Source: JACVRN01 sp036403815
GTDB taxonomy: Bacteria; Acidobacteriota; Blastocatellia; Pyrinomonadales; Pyrinomonadaceae
Assembly: GCA_036403815.1 (NCBI GenBank)
Contig: DASWQH010000034.1
Coordinates: 1 to 64,000, forward strand
DNA: 64,000 bases
Reading direction: 5' to 3'
The notes under the pieces were generated by a model, which was not told the DNA's origin, searched no databases, and was given only the letters and a program-made list of their open reading frames with translations. The position numbers and the translations under genes were made by a program. This document shows, in pieces, positions 51,556 to 59,697 of this stretch. The stretch's first letter is position 1. Each line of letters starts with the position of its first letter.

Positions 51556-52662
51556 ATGAAGATTGCAGTAGCAATGAGCGGCGGCGTGGACAGTAGCGCG
51601 GCGGCGGCGATTTTGAAGGCAGAGGGGCACGAGCTTGTGGGCTTCACGATGCAGTTGTGGAATCAGCGTCGCGGGCTTTCGGTGGACGAGCACGGAGAGC
51701 CTTTGCCTTCGCGCTGTTGCTCGCTCGACGATGTTTACGATGCGCGGCGCGTGGCAGAAGAGCTGGGGTTTCCCTTTTACGTGCTCAATCTGGAAAAGGA
51801 TTTCGAGCGCGATGTCGTTGCGCCTTTCGTCGCAAGCTATTTGGACGGCGAGACGCCGATTCCATGCGTGGCCTGCAACAGCCGCTTGAAGTTCGCTTCG
51901 CTGGACAGGCTGGCCGAGAGTCTGGGCTGCGACAAGGTAGCTACGGGTCACTATGCGCGCGTTGAGTACGACGAAGAAGCAGGGCGTTACAGGCTACTGC
52001 GCGGGCGCAACCTACAGAAAGACCAGTCCTATTTCCTGTGGGAGCTGACGCAGGCGCAACTTGCGCGCTCTATGTTTCCTCTGGGCGAGATGTCTAAACA
52101 GGACGTGCGCGAAGTGGCACGAGAGAGCCATCTGGCCGTCGCCGAAAAGGCAGAGTCGCAGGAGATTTGCTTTGTGCCAGACGGCGACTACGCGGGCTTC
52201 ATTGATCGCTATTTGGAAGCGGAAGGCGAAGAGGAGCGCTCGCCCGGTGAAGGCGAGATAGTCAACACTGAAGGCGCAACGCTCGGCAAGCATCAGGGCA
52301 TACATCGCTACACTGTCGGACAGCGAAGAGGGCTTGGATTATCTAACGAGCGCCCGCTCTATGTTGTACAGATAGAGGCCGCGCGCAATCGCATCATCGT
52401 AGGCGAAGAGGAAGAGTTGCTGCGGCGAGAGTTCACAGCCGCAGGCGTCAACTGGATTGCTTTCGATAATCCATCGGAAGACCTGCGCGCAGAGGTGCGC
52501 GTACGCTATCGCCACGAGGCTCAGCCCGCCACCATCACGCCGCTTGAAATGGGACGCGCACGCATAACGTTCGATGAAGCCCAGCGCGCCATCACCCCCG
52601 GCCAGGCCACGGTCTTCTATCGCGGCGACGAAGTTGTCGGCGGAGGATGGATAGAAAAATAA
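51556..52662 (+). CDS. mnmA: tRNA 2-thiouridine(34) synthase MnmA
   Basis: The 368-residue protein has the PP-loop M7-S-G-G-V-D-S-S and QLWNQRRGLS. C107 (in CVACNSRLKF) and C205 (SQEICFVPDGDY) are the sulfur-transfer cysteines. VGQRRGLGLSNERPLYV lies in the C-terminal barrel. It thiolates U34 of Lys, Glu and Gln tRNAs. There is no Shine-Dalgarno before the ATG; a heptamer hairpin ends 8 nt upstream. The stop codon is followed at once by another array. Confidence 0.94.
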   Translation: MKIAVAMSGGVDSSAAAAILKAEGHELVGFTMQLWNQRRGLSVDEHGEPLPSRCCSLDDVYDARRVAEELGFPFYVLNLEKDFERDVVAPFVASYLDGETPIPCVACNSRLKFASLDRLAESLGCDKVATGHYARVEYDEEAGRYRLLRGRNLQKDQSYFLWELTQAQLARSMFPLGEMSKQDVREVARESHLAVAEKAESQEICFVPDGDYAGFIDRYLEAEGEEERSPGEGEIVNTEGATLGKHQGIHRYTVGQRRGLGLSNERPLYVVQIEAARNRIIVGEEEELLRREFTAAGVNWIAFDNPSEDLRAEVRVRYRHEAQPATITPLEMGRARITFDEAQRAITPGQATVFYRGDEVVGGGWIEK

Positions 52663-52751
52663 TGCAGAAGGCAGAGGGCAGAATGATGAATAATAAGATA
52701 ACTCAACTTGAATCGTCTTATCATTCATCATTCTGCACTCTGCCTTCTGAC
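52663..52751. repeat. Inverted heptamer array after mnmA (word gcagaRg)
   Basis: The left arm is gcagaag, gcagagg, gcagaat, gatgaat, aataaga, starting 1 nt after the mnmA TAA. The right arm has the same words reversed (atcattcatcattctgcactctgccttctg). There are few mismatches. Confidence 0.85.
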
Positions 52752-52872
52752 TTGCTCTCTTAAACCTTTCGCTGGCTGTTTACGTAATCACAAGATGGGA
52801 CGAAGTGTCTCTTTTCTTTGGAAGATGGAGCAGTTTGCTCCGCATTATTTCTTAACGCAGGTATAAAAGCTT

Positions 52873-54672
52873 ATGGCAATGTCACGCACTCGAAAAATTG
52901 TACTAATCATCTCGGCAATCCTGCTCGGCTGTTTTCTGCTGGCGGTGCTGGGAATCGCGCTCTTTATCTCGGCGCTACGCAACACTGGGCCGACCATACA
53001 CGATAACAGCGTGCTCGTGCTCAATATCAAAGGCTCCATGCCGGATTATGTAGCGGAAGACCCGCTGGCAAAGGCACTCGGCGCGGAGGATAATTCGCTG
53101 ACCGGTCTTCTATGGCAGATCAGGAAGGCCAAGGCCGACAAGAGAATCAAAGCCATGCTGCTGGACGTTGACCTGTCTAGCACCGGCTGGGGTCAGGCCG
53201 ACGAGATACGCGATGCGATTGCGGACTTCCGCACTTCGGGCAAACCTGTTTACGCCTACATGCTGCTCGCCACAAATAAAGAGTATTACATAGCGACCGC
53301 TTGCGACCGCATCTATGTTTCGCCTTCGGGCAATCTCTTTACGTTCGGGCTGGCGGCGGAAGCAGTTTTCATGCGCGGCTCGCTTGATAAACTGGGTATC
53401 TACCCGGATGTCTTCAAAATCGGCAAGTACAAGAATGCGCCCGACATGTTCACCGAGAAGAAGATGTCGGACGGACAACGCGAAGTCATCAACTCGATGC
53501 TGGACGATCTTTATGGCCGTCTGGTGAACACCATCGCCGAAGCGCGCAAGAAGTCGCCCGACGAGGTGAAAGCCATCATCGACAATGCGCCCTACACGGC
53601 GCAGCAGGCGAAAGAAGTCGGGCTTATTGACGATGCGAAGTACCGCGACGAAGTCGAGAATGAATTGAAGAAGCGCCTGGGCTACAAGGATGAAGAGCGG
53701 CTTCAAATAGTCAAAGGCTCGGATTATAGGGATGTCAAGCCCGAATCGCTTGACCTGAACAAGGGAGAGAAAATAGCGGTCATCTACGCTTCGGGCGCGA
53801 TTGGCCTTGGTAGTTCCGACGACAGCCCCTTCGGCGATCAATCGGTCGGCTCCGACACGATGGTCAAAGCGCTCAACCTTGCGCGCGATGACAAGAGCAT
53901 CAAGGCGATAGTGATTCGCATAGACAGCCCCGGCGGCTCTGCCTTCGCTTCGGATGAAATCTGGCACGCCATCGAAAACGCCAAGGCGAAGAAGCCCGTG
54001 GTCGTCTCTATGGGCGATGTCGCGGCATCCGGTGGCTACTACATAGCCTGCAATGCCAACCGCATCCTCGCAGAGCCTTCGACCATCACAGGCTCTATAG
54101 GCATCTTCGCCGGGAAGCCCGTGATGAAGGGCTTCTACGACTGGATAGGCATGTCAAACGAGTACGTCCTGCGCGGCAAGAACGCGGGCATGTTTCGAGA
54201 AACCGAGCAGTTCTCGCCCGACGAGCGCGCCAAGTTTCAAGACATCATCAGCCGCGCTTACTACGACCAGTTCGTGCCGAAGGTAGCAAAGGGTCGCAAC
54301 AAGACTCCGGAAGAAGTGAACGCTATAGGGCAGGGACGCGTGTGGATGGGTTCGCAGGCGAAAGAGAACGGCCTCGTTGACGAGTTCGGCGGGCTTGAGC
54401 GCGCCATCGCGGTCGCCAAACAACTCGCCAACCTTCCTGCCGATAAGGATGTGCGCCGCGTTATTCTTCCCTACCCGCGCACCTTCTTTGAAAAGCTCTT
54501 CAATCAGGAGAGCGACGACGAAGAAGCACGATTGAAGCTTCAGCAACAACGAGCAGTCTTTAACGCGCTCCCCGAAGACATGCGCCGCGCATTCCAGTAC
54601 GCAGCCATGCTCGACAAGATGAAGCAGGGTGACGCGCTCGCCATCATGCCCTACGAACTAAGGATTAAGTAA
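52873..54672 (+). CDS. sppA: Signal peptide peptidase SppA, 67-kDa type
   Basis: The 599-residue protein has an N-terminal membrane anchor (residues 9-33) and two S49 repeats. K187 in GKYKNAPDMF and S386 in GDVAASGGYY correspond to the catalytic Lys and Ser of the long E. coli-type enzyme; DSPGGSAFASDEI precedes the Ser. It degrades cleaved signal peptides in the membrane. The last codon is AAG followed by TAA, and that TAA belongs to a GTAAGCA heptamer. It is convergent with serS. Confidence 0.93.
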   Translation: MAMSRTRKIVLIISAILLGCFLLAVLGIALFISALRNTGPTIHDNSVLVLNIKGSMPDYVAEDPLAKALGAEDNSLTGLLWQIRKAKADKRIKAMLLDVDLSSTGWGQADEIRDAIADFRTSGKPVYAYMLLATNKEYYIATACDRIYVSPSGNLFTFGLAAEAVFMRGSLDKLGIYPDVFKIGKYKNAPDMFTEKKMSDGQREVINSMLDDLYGRLVNTIAEARKKSPDEVKAIIDNAPYTAQQAKEVGLIDDAKYRDEVENELKKRLGYKDEERLQIVKGSDYRDVKPESLDLNKGEKIAVIYASGAIGLGSSDDSPFGDQSVGSDTMVKALNLARDDKSIKAIVIRIDSPGGSAFASDEIWHAIENAKAKKPVVVSMGDVAASGGYYIACNANRILAEPSTITGSIGIFAGKPVMKGFYDWIGMSNEYVLRGKNAGMFRETEQFSPDERAKFQDIISRAYYDQFVPKVAKGRNKTPEEVNAIGQGRVWMGSQAKENGLVDEFGGLERAIAVAKQLANLPADKDVRRVILPYPRTFFEKLFNQESDDEEARLKLQQQRAVFNALPEDMRRAFQYAAMLDKMKQGDALAIMPYELRIK

Positions 54673-54781
54673 GCAGTAAGCAGTGAGCAGTAATAAAAAT
54701 GCGGTGAGTAGTAAAATGCAACGTGCATAGCTACTCACCGCAAAACTTTTTACTGCTCACTGCTTACTGCTTACTGCTCAC
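54669..54781. repeat. Inverted heptamer array joining sppA and serS 3' ends (word gtRagca)
   Basis: The left arm starts inside the sppA stop region and reads gtaagca, gtaagca, gtgagca, gtaataaaaatgcggtgagtag. The right arm, ending at 54781, mirrors it around TGCAACGTGCA. Together the arms give about 50 bp of near-complementarity. The right arm overlaps the serS coding end and encodes its last residues VSSKQ. Confidence 0.88.
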
Positions 54782-56065
54782 AATTCTTTCCATGTCCATG
54801 TAAGGTTGCAGCGCTTCGGGAATCAAAATCGAGCCGTCTGCCTGCTGGTAATTTTCCAGCACGGCAATCCAGGTGCGGCCTACGGCGAGGCCGGAGCCGT
54901 TCAAGGTGTGTACATATTCGGGCTTTGCGCCGCCTGCGCGACGAAAGCGAATCTGCGCGCGCCGCGCCTGAAAGTCCGTGCAGTTCGAGCACGAAGAGAT
55001 TTCGCGGAACGTGTTCTGCGAAGGCAGCCAGACCTCTATGTCGTAGGTCTTGGCGGATTGAAAACCCAGATCGCCGGTCGAAAGTGCGACGACGCGGTAA
55101 TGAAGCCCCAGCCTTTGGAGAACAGTTTCGGCATCGCGCGTCAAAGACTCCAGCTCTTCAAAAGAATTTTCCGGCAGAGTGTATTTCACCAGCTCTACCT
55201 TCTCGAACTGGTGCTGGCGAATAAGCCCACGCACGTCGCGCCCGTAGCTTCCGGCCTCGGAGCGGAAGCAGGGCGAGTATGCAGCCCAGCGTAAGGGAAG
55301 CTCCGACGCGTCCAGCATCTCGTCGCGATAGTAGTTCGTCACAGGCACTTCGGCGGTCGGAGATAAGTAAAGCCCGCGCTCGTCCGTCAGCTTGAAAAGG
55401 TCTTGCTCGAATTTCGGAAGCTGCCCCGTGCCGAACAGAGCGTCGCGGTTGATGATGAAAGGTGGCAACGTCTCCGTGTACCCATGCTCCCGCGTCTGTA
55501 GCTCAAGCATGAAGTTAACCAGAGCGCGTTCAAGTCGCGCGCCCGCGCCGTTCAGTATGGCAAAGCGCGAGGCGGTGATTTTGCTCGCACGCTCAAGGTC
55601 TAGAATCCCAAGCGTGGTGCCAAGCTCTACGTGATCCTTCGGCTCGAAATCAAACGCAGGCGGCGTACCCCAGCGTCTCACCTCCACATTCGCCGTCTCG
55701 TCCGCGCCGACGGGCACGCTCTCGTGCGGTATATTCGGCAGAGTGGAGAGAATCTCGCGCATGTCGGCTTCAATTTCTTCTCGTCTCTTGCTTATTTTTT
55801 CGATTTGTTCCTTTAAGTTGCTTACTTGCGTTCGCAAATTTAATGCTTCCTCGGCCTTTCCTTCTTTCATTAACGCGCCGACTCTTTTGCTCTTCTCATT
55901 ACGCTCAGCATTAAACTTATCTGACTCAGAAATTGCTTCACGACGCGCTATATCAGCAGAAGTAAATTTCTTGAGAGTTTTAAATGCCTCATCTGAAGCA
56001 TTCCGCTTCTCAAGCGCTTCGAGTACTTTATCTAGATTATCTCTAACGTAGTTCAAATCGAGCAT
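54764..56065 (-). CDS. serS: Serine-tRNA ligase
   Basis: The 433-residue class II synthetase has an N-terminal coiled-coil arm (about residues 25-100, Lys/Glu-rich), motif 2 FRSEAGSYGRDVRGLIRQHQFEKVEL and motif 3 GLAVGRTWIAVLENYQQADGSI. It charges tRNA-Ser; a tRNA-Ser(UGA) gene is at 31023. ATG 56065 is chosen with AAGGGG upstream. The C-terminal VSSKQ is encoded by the intergenic heptamer array, so the natural end of the protein has been altered by the repeat. Confidence 0.95.
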   Translation of the reverse strand: MLDLNYVRDNLDKVLEALEKRNASDEAFKTLKKFTSADIARREAISESDKFNAERNEKSKRVGALMKEGKAEEALNLRTQVSNLKEQIEKISKRREEIEADMREILSTLPNIPHESVPVGADETANVEVRRWGTPPAFDFEPKDHVELGTTLGILDLERASKITASRFAILNGAGARLERALVNFMLELQTREHGYTETLPPFIINRDALFGTGQLPKFEQDLFKLTDERGLYLSPTAEVPVTNYYRDEMLDASELPLRWAAYSPCFRSEAGSYGRDVRGLIRQHQFEKVELVKYTLPENSFEELESLTRDAETVLQRLGLHYRVVALSTGDLGFQSAKTYDIEVWLPSQNTFREISSCSNCTDFQARRAQIRFRRAGGAKPEYVHTLNGSGLAVGRTWIAVLENYQQADGSILIPEALQPYMDMERIVSSKQ

Positions 56066-56247
56066 TTGCCGTAACCCCTTCAATTATGGTATGAGAAACA
56101 CTTTTCACGCATCTTCGGATGAAAAGAGCCAAGCTATCCGAGCCTATGCAGGCATGTCAAGCTAGCCTGATTTGGCTACTGCTTTTTCAGGCATGGGGTT
56201 AATCTGAAACTGGTAATTGCAAATCTTTAATTCGGAACCAAAGGGCT

Positions 56248-57117
56248 ATGACTCAGAAAATTCGTAAAGCGGTCTTTCCGGCGGCTGGACTCGGCACACG
56301 TTTCCTGCCTGCCACAAAAGCGTCTCCGAAAGAGATGCTTCCGCTCGTTGATAAGCCGCTCATACAGTACGTCGTCGAAGAAGCGGTCGCTTCCGGCATC
56401 GAATCCGTCATCATCATCACGGGACGCGACAAGACTGCCATCGAAGACCACTTCGATATTTCGTTCGAGCTTGAACATCTACTGAGCAAGCGCGGCAAAG
56501 AAGCTGCGCGTCAGGAGATTCGCGCTATTTCCGAGATGGCGCGCATCAGCTACGTTCGGCAGCGCGAAGCCCTCGGACTCGGGCACGCTATCTTTCAGGC
56601 GCGTGATTTCTGTGAAGGAGAACCCTTCGCAGTCATGCTCGCAGACGACATCGTTGATGCCGATGTTCCCGCCTTGAAGCAGATGATGGCGGCTTATGAG
56701 AAGTACGATGCGCCGGTGTTAGGCACCATGCAGGTCGAAGGCGAAGCCATCTCACGATTCGGCGTGATTGATGCGGAAGAAGTAGAGCCGGGCGTCTACA
56801 AGATAAAAGACATGGTCGAAAAGCCGCCCTTCCATGAAGCGCCATCCGATCTTGCCATCATCGGTCGCTATATTCTGACGCCGGACATCTTCGTTGAGAT
56901 TGAACAAACACAGCCCGGCGCTGGCGGCGAAATACAGATTACAGATGCCATGCGCTCTCTTCTCAAGAAGCGCCCATTCTACGCCGTGCGCTTCGAGGGG
57001 ACACGCCACGATGCCGGAGACAAATTGGGCTTTCTCATCGCCACGGTCGAGCTTGCGCTTAAACGCCCAGACCTCGCGCCGGAATTTATAGAATACCTGC
57101 GGTCGTTGAAGCTGTAA
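56248..57117 (+). CDS. galU: UTP-glucose-1-phosphate uridylyltransferase
   Basis: The 289-residue nucleotidyltransferase has FPAAGLGTRFLPATKASPKEMLPLVDKPLIQY, VMLADDIVDA and AIIGRYILTPDIF, the bacterial GalU signature. It makes UDP-glucose for glycans and trehalose. AAAGGGCT precedes the ATG. The stop codon is followed 3 nt later by a heptamer array and then the SDR gene. Confidence 0.95.
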   Translation: MTQKIRKAVFPAAGLGTRFLPATKASPKEMLPLVDKPLIQYVVEEAVASGIESVIIITGRDKTAIEDHFDISFELEHLLSKRGKEAARQEIRAISEMARISYVRQREALGLGHAIFQARDFCEGEPFAVMLADDIVDADVPALKQMMAAYEKYDAPVLGTMQVEGEAISRFGVIDAEEVEPGVYKIKDMVEKPPFHEAPSDLAIIGRYILTPDIFVEIEQTQPGAGGEIQITDAMRSLLKKRPFYAVRFEGTRHDAGDKLGFLIATVELALKRPDLAPEFIEYLRSLKL

Positions 57118-57120
57118 GAA

Positions 57121-57197
57121 TAGAGGTCAGAGGTTAGAGGTTAGAGGTTAGTAACAGAAAGTTTTACTAACCTCTAGCCTCTGACCTCTAACCTCTA
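57121..57197. repeat. Inverted heptamer array after galU (word taRaggt)
   Basis: The left arm is tagaggt, cagaggt, tagaggt, tagaggt, tag. The right arm, from about 57167, is ctaacctctagcctctgacctctaacctcta. The loop is about 15 nt. It starts 3 nt after the galU stop codon (57115-57117). Confidence 0.88.
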
Positions 57198-57220
57198 AAC
57201 CAAATGGAGGACTTGATTCT

Positions 57221-57982
57221 GTGAGTGAGACGAACAAGAGCTTTTCGGGGCGCGCCGCAATCGTCACGGGCGCAACGCGCGGCATCGGTCGCGCCATAGC
57301 GCTTGAGTTGGCGCGCCGTGGCGCGGATGTCGCTTTCAATTATGCCAGGAGCGCAGAGGCCGCCGATACATTGAAAGCCGAAATTGAAGCGCTGGGCGTG
57401 CGTGTACTTTCCACATCATGCGATGTGGCGCAAACGGATGCCGCGGCAGAGATGGTCAAGCAGACCAAAGAAGCGTTCGGTCGCATAGACTTTCTGGTCA
57501 ATAACGCTGGCATCACGCGCGATACTCTAATTTTGCGCATGAAGGAAGAGGATTGGGACACAGTCATTGACACGAACCTGAAAGGCGCATGGAACTTCTC
57601 TAAAGCAGTTGTGCGCTTCATGCTCCGGCAGGAAGAGGGCGGCTCTATCTTGAATATCTCTTCAATCAGCGGCACGGTAGGCATGCCGGGGCAATCGAAC
57701 TACTCCGCGTCGAAAGCCGGTATGTTCGGTCTCACGAAAGCCCTCGCCAAAGAGGTCGCCAGTCGCAAGGTGACTGTCAATGCGCTGGCGCTTGGAATGG
57801 TATCAACAGATATGTCCGGCGGATTGGATGAAAGCTACCGCACCAAAATTCTGGAACAGATTCCGCTCGGACGCTTCGCCGAACCCGAAGAGGTCGCACG
57901 CATAGCCTGTTTCCTGCTCTCCAATGATGCGCGCTACATCACCGGTCAGGTAATTCAAGTTGACGGTGGGCTGGCAATGTAA
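57221..57982 (+). CDS. fabG: SDR-family 3-oxoacyl-ACP reductase (FabG-like)
   Basis: The 253-residue protein, starting at GTG with GGAGG upstream, has TGATRGIGRAIALEL, NNAGITRDTL, ISSISGTVG and Y-x-A-S-K (NYSASKAGMFGL). The C-terminal GQVIQVDGGLAM is typical of FabG. It reduces 3-oxoacyl-ACP or a similar substrate with NADPH. Because it is away from a fab cluster, an acetoacetyl-CoA reductase role is also possible. Confidence 0.85.
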   Translation: MSETNKSFSGRAAIVTGATRGIGRAIALELARRGADVAFNYARSAEAADTLKAEIEALGVRVLSTSCDVAQTDAAAEMVKQTKEAFGRIDFLVNNAGITRDTLILRMKEEDWDTVIDTNLKGAWNFSKAVVRFMLRQEEGGSILNISSISGTVGMPGQSNYSASKAGMFGLTKALAKEVASRKVTVNALALGMVSTDMSGGLDESYRTKILEQIPLGRFAEPEEVARIACFLLSNDARYITGQVIQVDGGLAM

Positions 57983-58042
57983 TGCCGCGCTCTGTTTAGA
58001 GGAGAATGGCTGAGAAAGCTTCGCCGCTTGCTGGTAGCTCAA

Positions 58043-58315
58043 AAGAGAGGAGCCCCGCCAATCAATTAAGACTGGCGGGGCTTAAATCTTCACGGGCAGG
58101 GTCGGAGTTCAGGGTGGCGTTGCCAAGGGAACTGAGAATCGTCACTTATGGCCGATCCCGTAGTTTATAGGCGGTGCGATTTACGGGCGAGAGATAATGC
58201 CAGACTCTTAAAATTAACTGACCAAGAGTATAAATCCGTATCGCACTATTGCCAGCGTCACCCAAATTCAAATACCAATCGTCGGGGGCGTCACTGATTG
58301 TTATGTTTCAGTGTG
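58043..58315 (-). ncRNA. Candidate structured small RNA, possibly 6S-like
   Basis: A minus-strand transcript would start about 7 nt after the perfect -10 and end at the hairpin at 58051-58082 followed by CTCTCTTTT. No ATG-started frame exists in it. Complementary segments by eye: CACTGA/TCAGTG near the 5' end; GAATTTGGGTGACG with CGCCACCCTGAACTC as an outer stem; GTGCGAT-ACGG with CCGT-aa-ATCGCAC as an inner stem; ACTCTT/AAGAGT as apical hairpin. The long rod with a central open region recalls 6S RNA, but I cannot confirm homology. Confidence 0.55.
58051..58082 (-). terminator. GC-rich intrinsic terminator hairpin
   Basis: The 10-bp stem AGCCCCGCCA/TGGCGGGGCT has a 12-nt loop. On the minus strand the tail is CCTCTCTTTT, which suits termination of the candidate ncRNA. 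It could also serve the fabG-like gene from the other side, although no U-tract is seen there. Confidence 0.75.
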
Positions 58316-58321
58316 TGTAAA

Positions 58322-58349
58322 ATTATACTGATATTTTGTGAGCTGTCAA
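58322..58349 (-). promoter_or_regulatory. Perfect sigma70 consensus promoter (TTGACA-N16-TATAAT)
   Basis: On the minus strand TTGACA occupies 58349-58344 and TATAAT 58327-58322, separated by 16 nt. Both hexamers match the consensus exactly, which is rare, and suggests very strong constitutive transcription. The next minus-strand gene, the fabG-like one, is on the opposite strand, so the product should be the candidate ncRNA. Confidence 0.75.
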
Positions 58350-58534
58350 GCACAAAATACACCGAATCACAATATTTTTGTGACAAAGCGAACCCAGTTC
58401 AGGCTAATTTAGGGATAGTTAAGCTTCAAGGGAAGCTATAGAGCAGCATGGAAGCGCTAACTTTTGCAATACTTTAACCGGGCTTTGCACAAGAATATAG
58501 CTTCGGAACCCCCTGCAAAAATTTTTACCCAAAT

Positions 58535-59452
58535 CTAATAGAGATTTGGCTCACCTTCGGGGCGTGTGTTCCATCTTTTATGAATCCAGAGCCACTGTTC
58601 CGGGAACCGCCTCACGTAGTCTTCAATGACAGATGTGAATTGCGAAGTTAACTGCCGCACGTCTCTTTCCTTATCGCCCGTGGATTCGATTTCAAGGGGC
58701 GGATCAATGCGTAGAACAAAGCGGCGTTTCTCTTTATCCCAGGGAACGAAGACGGGTAGAACGGCTGCTTTGGTTCGCAGGGCGAGCGTAGCGAGGCTGG
58801 CTGTGGTCGAGGCTGGCAGCCCGAAGAAGTCTACGAAGACGCCTTCGTGCGGCAGTGTGTTTAAGTCCACCAGGAGACCGAGCGTGCCGCCGCCGCGCAG
58901 GATGCGCAGCATGGGACGCGCCGCCGCTCGCTTATCAATCGAGCGGTTGCCAAAGCGCGTGCGTGTTCTCTCGACCAGAGGCTCAATCTTCGGGTTATCC
59001 ATTCGGCGCACAAGAAAGCTCATCGGATAGCCGAATGCCGAGAGCGCGAAAGAAGAGAGTTCCCATGCGCCTAGGTGTCCTGTAAAAAGTATGACGCCGT
59101 GGCCGCGCTTCTGTGCGGCTTCCAGATTTTCCAAGCCTTCGCAGGTGATGAATCGTCGTAAGGTTTCAGGCGTGGCACGCGAGAGGTGGCTGAACTCTCC
59201 AAGTAGTCTTCCCAGATTTTGAAAAGAGGCGCGAAGGATTCGCGAGCGCTCCGCCGTGCTCAATTCGGGGAAGGCCAGCTCAAGATTGCGCTCGCCCGTG
59301 CGGCGCAGGCGGCCTCCGAATAGATATGCGAAGCGCGCCGCCGCGCGCCCCATCCTGACCGCCGCCGAGCGCGGCATCAATCCTAATCCGGTGAGCAGCG
59401 TGCGCGCAGTGGCGTACTCCAGCGCTGTTTGAGCTTTTCCGCGTTTACCCAT
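58535..59452 (-). CDS. Lysophospholipid/lipid A acyltransferase (LpxL/HtrB family)
   Basis: About 305 residues from ATG 59452. The acyltransferase motif H-L-G-A-W-E (VILFTGHLGAWELSSFAL) is the HX4E site of LpxL-type enzymes. LRGGGTLGLLVDLNTLPHEGVFVDFFGLPASTT matches the second block, and the RFPEQWLWIHKRW end is diagnostic. It acylates lipid A precursors or similar lipids at the inner membrane, which supports a Gram-negative envelope. A longer frame to 59650 is possible but adds a sequence without family resemblance. Confidence 0.88.
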   Translation of the reverse strand: MGKRGKAQTALEYATARTLLTGLGLMPRSAAVRMGRAAARFAYLFGGRLRRTGERNLELAFPELSTAERSRILRASFQNLGRLLGEFSHLSRATPETLRRFITCEGLENLEAAQKRGHGVILFTGHLGAWELSSFALSAFGYPMSFLVRRMDNPKIEPLVERTRTRFGNRSIDKRAAARPMLRILRGGGTLGLLVDLNTLPHEGVFVDFFGLPASTTASLATLALRTKAAVLPVFVPWDKEKRRFVLRIDPPLEIESTGDKERDVRQLTSQFTSVIEDYVRRFPEQWLWIHKRWNTRPEGEPNLY

Positions 59453-59697
59453 CTTGCCAGCAAAAAGAACTCGCCTAGTGTAAATGGCGCGCACGCCAAC
59501 TGGCAAACCCGTGATGCTTTTCGCTAATTGAGTACGCGTGTTATAACAGCGAAGACTACAATCTCGACCCGTAAGCCGTTCGATTCGGTTTCGGAAAAAC
59601 TGTAGGGGATGGAACGGCAAAAAGATGGTCGAGCAATCGGTTTCGGACACGGCATCTGCCGTGAAAAAGCGATAGTCGAAAAGGGAGAGGACAGATA

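Larger units (their letters stand above)
57983..58534. other. 552-nt intergenic region holding a candidate ncRNA
   Basis: The interval between the fabG-like gene and the LpxL-like gene contains no ORF of note on either strand. It carries a terminator hairpin (58051-58082), a structured ~260-nt region and a perfect consensus promoter reading leftward. Right of 58350 the sequence is AT-rich with no recognised feature. Confidence 0.7.

Noticed and set aside
58043..58315. tmRNA, SRP RNA or RNase P RNA at the candidate ncRNA
   Set aside because: No tag-peptide frame or tRNA-like ends, no GGAAG-type SRP loop, and no GAGGAAAGTCC/ACAGAA motifs of RNase P.
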